From Agrypnia vestita (lineage: Eukaryota; Arthropoda; Insecta; Trichoptera; Phryganeidae): 64,000 bases of DNA. The notes under the pieces were generated by a model. The model had not been told where the DNA came from. It made no database searches and saw only the letters and a program-made list of their open reading frames with translations. Position 1 is the stretch's first letter; every line of letters starts with the position of its first letter. The translations under genes were made by a program, and so were the position numbers. Shown here piece by piece: positions 11,035-22,179 of the stretch. The stretch covers positions 1 to 64,000 of the forward strand of contig JADDOH010023082.1 of NCBI GenBank assembly GCA_016648135.1, given 5' to 3'.

Positions 11035-11875
11035 CAATTAAATTTGTCAAACATTATAAAAGGATTATTCAATAAATTGTTGTTTTATACAAATTCTTTT
11101 CTTTTAATTAATTATTTATTTGTTCAATTGACATTTATGGTACTCAAATGTCTTAGTTCAGTGTATTAATTTGATGTATCTTTTGTATGCTCTTAATATT
11201 AGATGGATTTTATATAACTGTCACAATAGATACCGGGTGCCTGTCACAAAGTAACTGTCGAATCCGTATTCAATATGTTATACACGAGAATAATATTAGT
11301 CATATCTACTTTGATTAACGATCAATTAATTAATTCATTTATTGTCGTGCCAGGGCACCGACCTACTACTTAAGGAATATAAACCGTATAGTAATCTGAG
11401 GGTTTGAAATCTAGGTAAAAATAATAAAGAGGACTAGTTTTTTGACCCTATGCTTGTCAACTTCCAGTTTTTAATTTTTTTATTTATTAAATTAATAATA
11501 TGTATAATATTTATCATTTAACAGTTGTTTCTTTTGAAAGTTTCGTATGATTTCTAAATGTCAAATTAATGTTATTTTTGTACCCCTTCCAGGACATTTA
11601 TATTTTTAACAAATACATAAGAAAATATAAATCTTATCAAAAACAGTCGAATAATTAACATTATTGTATGTTGTAATAAGATTTAAATGAAATATGAGAT
11701 ACCTAAAAATTAAAGTGACTATCATTACTGTTTCACAGGTGAGGTGAGGCAATAGTAATAATGAAATCAAATAAGGTATTATCTATTAGAAATAAATCCA
11801 GAAATTTGAACCAGATAATTTTGCAGGCATTTTTTAATTTTTTTTTATTTGATTCGTGTGAAAATTGAATAAATC
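11035..11875. other. AT-rich non-coding stretch
   Basis: Nothing recognised. Confidence 0.5.
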
Positions 11876-11877
11876 AA

Positions 11878-12285
11878 TTACACATTACAATTAAGCAGAG
11901 AGGATAGAGCACCACACTCATCTGTCCTGACAAAAACTCTCGCCTTCTCCACATTCGTACATCTCATAATGCAAGCTCGACGGTTGTTGAGGCGTCTAAC
12001 GAGACCAGTTTCCAGTACCCGGTTAATCTGGTCGTTCCACGTCTTCCGTGGTCGCCCTCTCTTTCTGGCACCGTCAAAACTTGCGTTGTATATTTTTCTT
12101 ACCATTCTTTTCCCATTCATTCGCTCAACATGCCCAAATCACCGGAGCAATCCTATTTTAATTATTTTAAGTATGCACAGATCAGCTTTATATTTATTCC
12201 TAATATCTTCATTCTTTACTCTATCATCAATGGGTTTTCACACAGGGATCTCATCTCAACTGCATTCAGTCTACATTCGAATGCT
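11878..12285 (-). mobile_element. LINE family A 3' end, copy A1
   Basis: The minus strand encodes the end of a non-LTR retrotransposon polyprotein. It reads RVKNEDIRNKYKADL (about 12240-12180), then, after a frameshift, MNGKRMVRKIYNASFDGARK and RGRPRKTWNDQI (about 12120-12030), ending in RRACIMRCTNVEKARVF. The family's TAAG-repeat tail is not reached here; the copy stops at about 11878. Homologous copies lie at 37003, 41777, 43357 and 62440. Confidence 0.8.
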
Positions 12286-12289
12286 CAAA

Positions 12290-12720
12290 AATTTAAAGAA
12301 GATAGCCAGAAATGTTGAAAAAAAAGTGATTATTTATGTTAAAATATTTTTAACTGACAGGAAACTAACTTGTAAAGTATTAGGGCTCTGTACTGCCCTG
12401 TTTCCATTTAAAAAAAATATTTTAAAATAAATTACTGCACTAAATAAATTATATGCTGTATGTATCTCGAAATGTTCCTACAACAATTAATCAGATTCTA
12501 GTATATTATACTCGTAATATTCTGTCAGATAAACTTTTCATTTAACTATGTTTCCCAAAATAAATAGTTACGAATCGCTCGTTCGTTACGGATATAACGG
12601 ACGCGTTTAGTAATAGTCATAGTCGTGGTAAAAGGTATATATGTTCCCTTTAAGGGTTAGTTCATATTAAATCTACAACCTCTTACTTGGGAAATAAATT
12701 CGTTTAGCTTCTATACCTAT
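12290..12720. other. Non-coding stretch
   Basis: Nothing recognised. The right part becomes richer in CpG (12580-12620) on approach to the GC island. Confidence 0.45.
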
Positions 12721-12724
12721 CCAA

Positions 12725-13060
12725 GCCTCCGCGCTCACGGCCGGCCGTACAGACTGTGACGTCACCCGCGGGCCGATCGCCAATGCGGCGGAAACGGAAG
12801 AAAAAGAACCTCGGCCGGGGGGTGTCCGCGCGAGTACCGGAAGTCGGGCAGTTTGCATACAAGTCCGCTTCCGGCGGGGGAAGGTCCCCGCGCCCCGCCC
12901 GCTGCCTTTCGGCGGGATGCGGATTAACGGCGGCAGCGGCCGGAATAATGGCCTCTGAAAATTTAATGGCCGTTTCATGTGCAGATATGTATTAATAAAC
13001 AGGCAGATTATCAGGAGGGTCGGGGGGTTTAGGGAAAGGTACATTTCGGAAAATGGCGTC
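12725..13060. promoter_or_regulatory. GC island 1, possible regulatory element
   Basis: A sharp CpG-rich island in AT-rich flanks, containing a perfect CRE palindrome TGACGTCA (12757-12764). Opposed open frames of 123 and 79 codons overlap it. Both are arginine/proline-rich, as expected from GC-rich non-coding DNA, and neither resembles a known family. A short 5' exon cannot be ruled out. Confidence 0.35.
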
Positions 13061-13318
13061 CCGTGCGTTGTGCGTTCTCGAAATAGAACGCTGATTACGT
13101 GAAGCGATAACTGAGATTAATTATATGCATTCCGGCCGTACTGATTATTAAATTGCAACATATTTTGAATCGAAAATTTTAAATATGCAAGCGAGAACGT
13201 AACGTTTCTTGTTAAGGAGTTACACTACCATCGGAAAATACATTTGAGTTAAAAAATCAAAATATTTTTCAGGCGTATATACCCCTTTTAACAAACTTTT
13301 TTCAAAATCAAGTTTTTT

Positions 13319-13620
13319 TTGTATTTTTTAAAATCAAATTAATTAATCAATTAGAAAGACGTACAGAAAAATCTAATTCACGAAAAAATATTAGGCTACT
13401 ACTGGGATTTGAACCCAGGTCACCTCCTTTCCGGGGCCGGTGCTCTGATCACTAGATCTCATTTTTATTAATTGATTAATTTTTATTTTTGTCCATAGAG
13501 CAATCCACTTTTTTGATACGGTAGTTCAAATTACTTTGCAATGCCACCGCTAGATGGACGCAGAATTAAACGAATAATGTCTTTCTATTGATTAATTAAT
13601 TTGATTTTAAAAAATTTCAC
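13319..13620 (-). mobile_element. SINE3 copy inside an inverted repeat
   Basis: The minus strand holds a tRNA-like head: A-box-like region (reverse of 13443-13454) and B box GGTTCAAATCC (reverse of 13405-13415), followed by the SINE3 body shared with 51230-51375. The unit is bracketed by an inverted repeat of about 30 bp (13327-13356 and 13568-13603, built on taattaatcaattag). The segment to the right (13610-13680) matches 51365-51435, where the SINE head has the opposite relative orientation. Confidence 0.65.
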
Positions 13621-13954
13621 AGTACTTTGTTCTGAAAAATTACAACTTCACAAATATGAATGTGTTCTTGAATATATATATTTTTTGTATATTTGTGTGG
13701 AATGATACGTGTGGAAGAATATCATACCTCATATACCCCGCCCGATAAAACGATACCCCGCTTAGCATACTTTTGACAAAATCAGATTTTTTTGTGTATT
13801 TGTCTTTAAAATACGTGGATATGTAATCTGGCACATATTGTATCTTAAAAACAATTATATGTGTCTCTTATTCTATTAAAGAAATTCCTCGCATTCTGTT
13901 TATTGTAAAGAATATAGATATTAATGTAATTTATTGCCTCCCCTGTTAAATCTC

Positions 13955-14188
13955 TATCACCATTTCCACCCATGATAGACTACTACATGTATAAATTTTT
14001 TGGAAGTTCTGTATATGTTAAACTCACACAACGTGTTTCGTATGTGAGTTGTATTTTTACTACATAATTCAAAATAAAGTTCATAGGGCGTACGATAGGT
14101 CGTAAGTAACACCCAAAAAGACTTCCATATCTACTTTCCCATATAAAAATATATCTTCGGCTCTATAAGACATCCATAATATATCTTG
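13955..14188 (-). mobile_element. MITE family M, copy M1
   Basis: A diverged minus-strand copy. The landmarks are a family M body (ccatttccacccatgatag), the block around ACGATAGGTCGTAAGT and the end region near tctataagacatccataata. The terminal gtctcacagagacg box is degraded. Confidence 0.55.
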
Positions 14189-14590
14189 ATTTAATGTTGT
14201 CCCCCTGGGGATAAAATCTAATATTGTGTCCTTGAAAAATTTGGACATACTCAAAATATTCTGGACATTATTGAAATTTACAATACTTACCGCATTCCTT
14301 GAATAACTAACGTATTCCTAGGATGGTCGATATGACGTAACAGATTATTTTCGCTTACCTGAAATCAAAAGAGAAAAAAATATTAATCACACATAACATC
14401 CCAATATTTATAAGTCATGTGTGGTGAAATATCTGGAAGGAAACTGATACATTGCATTAAAATGAAGTATCGATTTCCTTAGTATTATGTGAATTATATG
14501 GGTAGGTATGTGATATTTTTGTTAAGAAAGTAAATTTTCCAAATCGGAAACAAATATATTATAATGTTAACTATAAAAACTTTAACAAAA

Positions 14591-14760
14591 GTACCCTCGT
14601 AGACAAGCGGGCATGACTCTAGCTTCTCGCACCAAGGTTGCGGGTTAGATTCCCGGTGAGGTCACAATTAATCTGAGTGATTTACTCAAGCCTGGGTGTT
14701 TTGTGATATTCTTCGCTTCTGTAATTGGGCCTCTTGGCCTGTTGAAGCGTAAAATAATAA
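14591..14760 (+). mobile_element. SINE1, copy 1 (tRNA-derived)
   Basis: It aligns end to end with 34533-34702. The RNA polymerase III A box is degraded (TAGACAAGCGG) and the B box is GGTTAGATTCC. The shared non-tRNA body contains TCAAGCCTGGGTGTTTTGTG and GGCCTCTTGGCCTGTTGAAG-type wording, ending in an ATAA-rich tail (14751-14775). Confidence 0.8.
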
Positions 14761-14906
14761 AAATAATAAAAAAGGACAAATAAGTACTTAGTTTTTATAT
14801 ATGTATAATAATTTGTAAATATGGGAAATTGTATTTCGGTGGTTCGGTTGGTGTTACCTAAACTATAGTGGTTTACACCAAGTGAACCTAATATTTCAAT
14901 GCTTTA

Positions 14907-15360
14907 TCTATACTATTACATAAAGAGGTAAGATTTGAAGTTTGTAAGTTTGGATGTAGGAGGTAATCTCCTAAACTACTTATCCGATATTAAAAATACT
15001 TTCACCAATATATAGAATGGACTTTCAGGGTGGACATAGGCTATACATTATCCTGTTGAAATAAAAGGGCTTTTCGTGTTGATCTATTTTACAACTAAAA
15101 TCGACATAAAATGGTCGAGCGATGCGTTTTTTATGAACGCTGCCTTAACGGTAAGAGATATTTAAATACTTTCTAAAGAGAAGTTGAAGAACTCAAAAAA
15201 TTCTATGAAAAAATCAACGGTGACATATATCTATATATTAAGGTTCATACACAAATCGATAAAAATATAAGCGAAAACGGCTCTACATAAATGATCCGAT
15301 TATTATTAATTAAAAATTACTAAAAATCTAAGCGTGTGCGGAGCCGCGCAGGTAAGCTAG
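14907..15360 (+). mobile_element. Non-autonomous Helitron, copy H1, complete
   Basis: The element begins TCTATACT and ends CTAG (15357-15360), inserted between A (14906) and T (15361), the canonical Helitron target. A short GC hairpin (about 15336-15350) lies some 8 bp before the CTAG end, as expected for a Helitron terminator. The 454 bp body is shared with copies H2-H4. It includes a stretch that stays nearly open in other copies, here broken by stops. No Rep/helicase is encoded. Confidence 0.85.
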
Positions 15361-15364
15361 TAAT

Positions 15365-16855
15365 TAATAAAAATAATAAAGTAGAAATGTTGTTAATCCA
15401 AAAAATCCCTTTTAGGAAATGATTTCAAAGTAATCTTTATGCACTAGCTGAGAGGGAGGTCTGAATCACTTAAGTACCCGTGCCACCCAGCAACTATATA
15501 ATTTACATAAAACCCGCATTATGTTAGATTTGTGTACTCGCAGCATGAGGAAACAATGTGGACTTGGAGATATGGCAGAAATATTAAAAACATGTAGGGA
15601 ATCGTGCAAGAATATATTGGGATATATTCAGCGCAGTATGTATTGAATTTATTGCCAGAAATATTGCACTCTTGCAAATGATATATAACAATCGTGGGTT
15701 TACGGAACCCTGTTATCATATAAAGTTTATTGTAGGTTTATACAAGCGATACTATCCTCAGCCTTAGTGAGACTGTAATGATATTTATATAGGAAATCCC
15801 TAATCTTTTGAAGGTGACTTCTTTATTAATATTCTGATTATATTATTGAATTTCGCTGCGGACAACGTCAATGACAACCATAATATTGTGCTAATTTTGG
15901 ACTTTATTTCAATGTTTTATTTTCATTCTTATCATTATTATTATTATTTTAAATAAAGAAATACATAAGACATGCATTGAAATTACATATATTAAATACA
16001 AACGAAATAAATGGTTTTGTCAACTCTTCAATTAAGAGTGTCTGCAGCTAGTAAAATATGTATATCTACTTATAATAAAAAAAGCTAGAAAAAATAACAA
16101 TTAAAACAAAACACTGAAAACAGGCAATAAAAGAGAGTCGGGAGTCGAGAGTCATCCCCACAGAAGGACCTCACGTATCAAAATATTTACTTATTTAACT
16201 TTAGACAAATGATCTTATATTATTTGAGTCGACTTATTATTTTCCGTAAATAATTTAAGAATCATAGTAATGATTCTGAACTCCTTTTTAAATCAATGCA
16301 TATCGTAATATGACAATACAAAACAATCACCTAGCCCCACGTGCGTACTGCGTATATCAAAATGTATTATTTTATCTATGGACAAATTCCCGTATTTTAT
16401 TTACGTCCAATAATTACTTACTGAATAGAATTTAAAAAACATATTTATAATTCTGAAATACTTTTCATATCATAATGAATACCTTTAATATTAAACAAGA
16501 AATAAATACATGGGAGACGCGAACGCGCATGCGCACGGCGCGTACGGTATGTATCTTGATACCTCAAATGATCTGGAACAATTGTTGAATTAGGATAATA
16601 CCGAAACTGACATGTGACGCATGTTCAAAGTTTTAAAAGGATGAAACCGTTCGAAAATCCATATAAAACCTTAATATATGGGAGATATCAATTGCTTTTG
16701 AGCGTATTATATAATAATAATTCATATAAATGTCAAATTTGGCGTAAAAGTACAATGAATAGTGAAATAAATTACGAGGAATATTCGGCTACATAAACAC
16801 GTCTGACCTCTGCCGTGGCCATACGGCATGTGATCTGCATTCTGACGTATGGGGA
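15365..16855. other. AT-rich non-coding stretch with a diverged tandem duplication
   Basis: About 16165-16310 and 16330-16490 look like two diverged tandem copies (shared order: cacgt, tatcaaaat, tttatttac, ataattta and attctgaa). A GC-rich knot lies at 16515-16545. No gene recognised. Confidence 0.4.
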
Positions 16856-16859
16856 TGTC

Positions 16860-17399
16860 GTTTTTCATACTTAAATTTTTTTATTTTAATATAATAATTA
16901 ACGTGTTTTTAATAAAAAATTTAGCTTTTTAATAGTAAATGAAGACTCAAAGTGCGAATATAGATACAATATATCGTTTAAAATCATCTTTTTATATGAA
17001 TAAACAACGTTTGAAAATGACCAAAAAACGTAAATTATATCTTTTTTAATATTGAATATTTCTTAATTTCCTAAGTACGGATTCTAGATAATTAAGTAAA
17101 CTTTATACATATAAAAAACATATTATGCTTACATATAAATATTTAACACACGTCTCTTTGCCGTAGAACATTAAAAACGTTTTTTTTGCCGCGGCCTGTG
17201 GATTAATGCCTATATTTTCTTAATTATTGTAAATAATGTTCACTTTATTACTTTTATATAAGAACAAAGGTTCTATCTAAGTTATCGCTCTAAAAAAATT
17301 GCAATCTATCATATACATTCTGATATAAATGAATAATAAAAACCCACATTTTCGTAAAAAACGCCGAAATATGCATTTGCAGTGAATGTGCCGCCTTAA
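16860..17399 (+). mobile_element. Element family R, copy 1
   Basis: About 540 bp that match 42746-43298 in inverted orientation. The right end, AGTGAATGTGCCGCC followed by TTAA (17396-17399), mirrors the left end of the other copy (TTAA at 42746, then the CACTGCAAATGC block). The TTAA at this end suggests a piggyBac-type target preference. No transposase frame. Confidence 0.65.
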
Positions 17400-17404
17400 G
17401 GTTT

Positions 17405-17470
17405 CGTAAACAAGAATTTGGCGCGTAGAAGTTTAATGTGAAACTACTGATTGCTGATGTATTCAATTCA
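17405..17470 (+). repeat. Short duplicated segment
   Basis: GAATTTGGCGCGTAGAAG and about 40 following bases recur at 18598-18650. Element type unknown. Confidence 0.5.
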
Positions 17471-17474
17471 GAAA

Positions 17475-18655
17475 ATATCACTTAATTTACTTGGTACCTA
17501 TTTTATGCTTTCTTGCTTTTCTTATGCTTTATGCTATACTAATTTTGCATTTTATTGATTATTTCGTAGATACTCGGACACATTAAACGCACCCATTGAG
17601 CATTTGTAATAGATTTGATGGCCATTTTGTTATTATCGTTGTGTTTGTCAAAAGAGCTTTATTGATTACCTAGTGAATTCATAATATCAAGCATCGTTAA
17701 AGCGCTGGGTACCTTCATAAATAGCTCGCCGTGTTGCGAAATTATCTGAATAAACCTTGTATACAAGATCAAAACCAAGCTATTGACAAGTAAATATTAT
17801 GTTAACGAAACGTTGGTAAAGATTCAAAAATAACCTAAACGATCGTTTAGATGTATACAACATGTTTCTTGAATGAATTGAAGATACAAATTATGCAAGC
17901 AGAAAGAAAAATAACATAATGAGAACTTTGTACGTGGATGTGCTTGCTCGAGAGATACGCGCGGAATAATATTGAACTTCAACATTTTTGCGTATTTCAA
18001 AGCAAAACTCGGAGAAAAGGTAAAATAAACCAGGGCCGCATGAAACAGAGGGGGAGGGGTGCATACACAACAAATGTAGCCAATTTACATTCGGCGAGGG
18101 GATGAGGGTGGGCCGGAGTAGGTTAGGAGGGGAGATTAAGCCGGGGGGTGGGAGTAATTCAGATTTAATTTATACAAATTATTTTCGCTGAAGATTTTCG
18201 GAGATTTTTAAAATTCTAATTGAGATTTTTGGATGTTCAAAGCATGGTGATAGTTTTAAAAATCCTGAGTATGCAGGATGTGTCCTTGAAGATGACTGTT
18301 GCATATTTGTTTGATAGACAGGAGGAGACTATAACTCTCATCTCGTTTGTAGGACCATCTTCCAAAACTCAGTTTATCTTCCAATATTTGATACATTGAA
18401 GGTTCTTGTAAAACAAACTAACCACCAAAACAAACACTGCTGTCCAATATGTTAAAATCAGAATAAATCTTTGAATTTAATTTATTGTTGTGTGTTTTTT
18501 TGGTTATGGTTGTGTAACCTGCAAATCACAGCGATTGGATTGTTTTGGCCGATGCTGTAACTATGGCGGCCTGGTTAAAAGGTGTTAAGGTTCTGGAGAC
18601 GAAAATTTGGCGCGTAGAAGTTGGTGTTACTGATTGTTGATGTATTCATAGTTTG
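17475..18655. other. Non-coding stretch with G-rich patch
   Basis: 18045-18150 is strongly G-rich on the plus strand, with runs of three to six G separated by A/T, in otherwise AT-rich DNA. No gene recognised. Confidence 0.45.
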
Positions 18656-18659
18656 TTAA

Positions 18660-18850
18660 TTAACTTACGAACATGGAATACATGTAGCATTAATATTCTT
18701 ACTACTCTCAAACCAAGCCAAAAGTCTGTGCTATGAAAATAGGTAATTAGGAATAACTTGGATAGGACTAAGTTGCTGGTGTCCTGGAATGGGGCTTGAA
18801 CCACCAGATCACTAGGTGAGCGTTATGACCATTACACTAACAAACTATTC
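18660..18850 (-). mobile_element. SINE2 copy (tRNA-derived)
   Basis: The reverse complement matches 52909-53104. The tRNA-like head has an A box TAGTGTAATGG and a B-box-like GGTTCAAGCCC, and the body shares CTATGAAAATAGG. The order body-then-head on the plus strand shows minus orientation. Confidence 0.7.
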
Positions 18851-19074
18851 TCCTAATCATTAATTTAATATTGAATATTTAAATGCATTGTGATGCTCAT
18901 CACAATCTTTCAAAATTTTACCTTGCGCCGCATGACAGGTTAATATTCTCATGAACCGTTTATGAACCCGTTCTGTTGCATTTATATGGACGGTATAGTG
19001 AGGTGATCATATGAGAGAATTGTACACCAGTAAGAAGTAGAGAATTTTATATAATATGACTAGTAGGGTACTTC

Positions 19075-20863
19075 AAAAAATTGGTTTTTAATTTTTATCG
19101 GACACACTCGGGTATGCTTTCATAGCCAAAAAAATAAACATGATTTTTTTTTTACTTTTCATTCAAATTAATTTAAGGGATTATTTATTACCATTGATCA
19201 AAGTTTCGAAAATATGAGCCGTTTGGGGCAATGACTGTAACGCTTCAGACCATGCACTTTACTGTATGCAGTGTCAATAAGCCGTGGATAAGTAGAACAC
19301 GTCCCCCTCCCAGCCCTGGTAGTATTTTAATCAATAGGAATCGTGTTTAAACATGTTGGTATCGGAACTAGAGTTTTCGAGAAATAACGCATCTCTTGTT
19401 CTTAGACTGAATTTGGGATAGTGCCTTATAATGGCGTTAACAAGTGAAATGAGTTAATAAAAACAGGGAAAATAACATATTTGGTATCTGTTTAAAGAGA
19501 TTGTTGCATTTGCGTAGCTCGATGATGAAGTTTCCATGGAAACTAAACTGAAGATGGTCACTATCCTCGAAAATCAAGGATTGGAAGACTCTCCAAAGCA
19601 AGCAACCCTCAAAAATGCTCTCATTGTATTAAATGTCTCATAGAAGACAATCGTCTTCACCCCACCGATGAAGAGCAAAAGCAATATTTATTCATGACAG
19701 ATCAAGATTATTGAAGAGAGTTTCCTGACTCAAAAAAGTTCACGTTGACGTCATCTTGAATAATTATTATTCATTTTAATTATATATATTGATTAAATTT
19801 GATTAATTTGTTAAATATTTGTTACATACCGGCTATAAAATAATGTTCAATATTCTTTACAAAAGATTGCTCCCAATGTCTGAGCAAATCATTGGCAACT
19901 ACCAATGCGGCTTCAGGCCAGGCAAATCATGCATTGATCAAATTTTCTCCTTGAGACAGATCTTATAAAAAACGTTAGAACACTATGTCGAAACTCATCA
20001 TCTCTTTGTAGACTTCAAGGCAGCGTATGATAGCATAAATAGGAATGCATTGTACAATGCAATGAGTGAGTTTGGAATACCGCGTAAGCTGATCAATCTG
20101 GTGAAATTAACAATGTCCCCAGTAACGCGTAGTCAGGGTTGGCAGTGATCTGTCCGAGCCCTTTGAAGCGCTCCACGGGGTGAGACAAGGAGATGGATTG
20201 GCCTGCCTCTTCTTGGCTATTCAACATAGCCTTAGAAAAAGTTATTCGTGACTCAGGGATTGAGATAAGAGCAACGATATTCGACAACTCTGTGCAACTA
20301 TTAGCTTACGCTGATGATATCGACATAATTGCGAAAACTCCCGATGTTCTGCCAAAAACATGGGTCTTATAGTAAACCAGCAGAAGACCAAATACATGGC
20401 CGTAGGATGCACCCAACAAATCCCAACTCTCTCGTGTGGAAGTCAAAATTTTGAAACGGTACCAAGATTTACATACCTAGGATCCCTGATAACAAGCAAC
20501 AACAACACTACAGAGGAGATCCAGAAGCGCATAGTGAGCACAAATTCCTGTTTTTTCCGCCTACAAAAGCAGATAAAATCCAGACTGCTGTCTGGAGCTA
20601 AGAGGAATGAGCGAGCACTGGACGTTTTTGAAAGGAAAATTTTGAGGCGTATCTTCGGACCGGTTCTAGAAAATAGACTTTGGCGCAGACGTTACAACAA
20701 TGAGCTCTATACTCTATTTAAGTTATATTTTTAGCGACCCCTACAAGTCATTTACAAAATCTGAAAAAAATACTGTGTAAGTTTTTTGACATATGAAAAC
20801 ATATGAAAGGGTACCTCATAGAAAAAATTAATCAAAAAATTTCGTGCATTTTTGAAGCACCCT
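19075..20863. mobile_element. DNA transposon remnant carrying a nested LINE fragment
   Basis: The ends form a short inverted repeat: AGGGTACTTCAAAAAATTGG at the left and the reverse of ATTTTTGAAGCACCCT at the right. Sequence just inside both ends is AT-rich and non-coding. A segment at 19440-19760 may be decayed coding DNA, but no transposase signature was recognised. The superfamily is not assigned. Confidence 0.5.
19835..20735 (+). pseudogene. Non-LTR retrotransposon reverse transcriptase, broken
   Basis: Successive reverse transcriptase motifs are readable in changing frames: YQCGFRPGKSCIDQ (about 19899-19940), FVDFKAAYDSI (20002-20036), GVRQGDGLAC (20178-20207), the catalytic YADDIDII (20304-20330), then QKTKYMAVG and FTYLGSLITSNN in the frame 20360-20734, and the C-terminal ERKILRRIFGPVLENRLWRR. 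An in-frame stop lies at 19966-19968, with frameshifts near 20150 and 20340. The YGxExW block between GAK and ER is deleted. The element belongs to the endonuclease-reverse transcriptase class common in insects; the clade is not assigned. Confidence 0.85.
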
Positions 20864-20869
20864 AATGAA

Positions 20870-21960
20870 TATACTAATTCAAGAATACGGTCAATATAAA
20901 CGAACCTCCTGAGAGCAAGTATCCAGTATTCACGGTATAATTAAGTATCCTGATTGCAAAATTAAACAGAATTTACGCTTATGTAAGTATTGATAGAGTT
21001 ATTAAACTTTAAGTAATTTCTAAAATTTCATCGTACATTTTGGCATTTGAGAGGCACAGTTACGAATAAGGTGTAAATAAAAGACAAGATTTAATTGACG
21101 AGAATTTTATTTGCATATTCACATATAGAAAATACCATGAATAAATTAAATTGGACAATATTTACTATACTATATTATTATTGAACATACTATACTATAA
21201 TATTTTTTCTTGCGTATGATTTGCGCTTTGTCATTTGATAAAGTGACTCATGTTAAAATTTTGGTGAAATTTTCAAAAATTTTAATATCTTTTAATACTT
21301 ATTTGTGCGTTAATTCTGTTTTATTTTAAAATAAGGACACCCAAATATATCGAGTATTTCAAAAATATCGATTATAGTGACCTAATTTATGCCATATGAA
21401 TATAATCTAACACATATCTAAAAAATATATACAAAAGTCAACACATGGACGATCGGAATATTGTATCGGGGAGGAATATCGGGAATAATTGGGGTAGAAT
21501 TTCATTCCGCGTTCTCAGCCCTTAGTACGCAATTTTAAATAACGATTTCACACTACTTGAACACCAAGCTGATACACTTGTAAATTTTCATCACCAAGAA
21601 TATTGACTCGTAGCCCTAAAAGTATAAAGGGAAACTGGAAGGAAGAAGTGGAATGACATAAAACGATGAGGTGTCGACATCTCCAAATAAAATCAATATA
21701 CTTTTGTGGTGCCAATGAACGATTATTGCGGACATTCTTCAATTGGTTTGAGCGCGGTCATTTCTCGTATTTAGGTTGGCGTTTTTTTATCGAATGAGAA
21801 AATTTTCTTTTAAAAGACTGATTTAGAAAGTATTATTCTATCTATTGTTTTCTTTATTTTTACTATGTAACTTAACCATGGCCTTAAGATTATTTTATTT
21901 CGAAATAATATTACAATTGATTTGAGAAAACAAAAAAACTTTAATTTAGTTGTAAACGTG
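20870..21960. other. Non-coding stretch
   Basis: 21430-21780 is slightly GC-richer with a 64-codon minus frame that I do not recognise. The rest is AT-rich with nothing seen. Confidence 0.45.
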
Positions 21961-21967
21961 TTGTTAT

Positions 21968-22035
21968 TGACAATGGGAGAAATCCCGAAAACGTTCTAAC
22001 AATTCAAAATAAATATAGTGGAATAAAACAGTGTT
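21968..22035 (+). repeat. CGAAAC-hairpin motif, copy 1
   Basis: TTGACAA, then GGGA-GAAA-TCCC, then GAAAACG, followed by an AATAAATATAGTGG tail. It is a degenerate member of the recurring hairpin motif best seen at 63626-63654. Confidence 0.45.
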
Positions 22036-22098
22036 GTTTACCCTCATTTTTTTAAATATTAAAAAAACCTTGTATAAACTACATTGATTGTTTTTAAA

Positions 22099-22172
22099 CG
22101 TCTACCGATTTTGATACTGTACTGTATCTTCGTCATAACGAAACATACAGAGCAGTATCGAAACCGATAGAT
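22099..22172. repeat. CGAAAC-hairpin motif, inverted pair
   Basis: The right arm reads GTATCGAAACCGATAGATC. The left arm, on the other strand, reads TGACGAAGATACAG then GTATCAAAATCGGTAGACG. The two face each other around 22136. Confidence 0.55.
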
Positions 22173-22179
22173 CTTTATA

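Noticed and set aside
12673..13044. 123-codon minus and 79-codon plus frames in a GC island
   Set aside because: They overlap each other. Arg/Pro-rich content and few stops are expected from GC-rich non-coding DNA.
13388..13470. tRNA gene on the minus strand
   Set aside because: Good B box but poor A box and no clean acceptor stem. The sequence recurs at 51230 as SINE3.
19440..19760. Transposase of the DNA element 19075-20863
   Set aside because: Short readable pieces exist, but no DDE/DDD motif or known family wording could be found.
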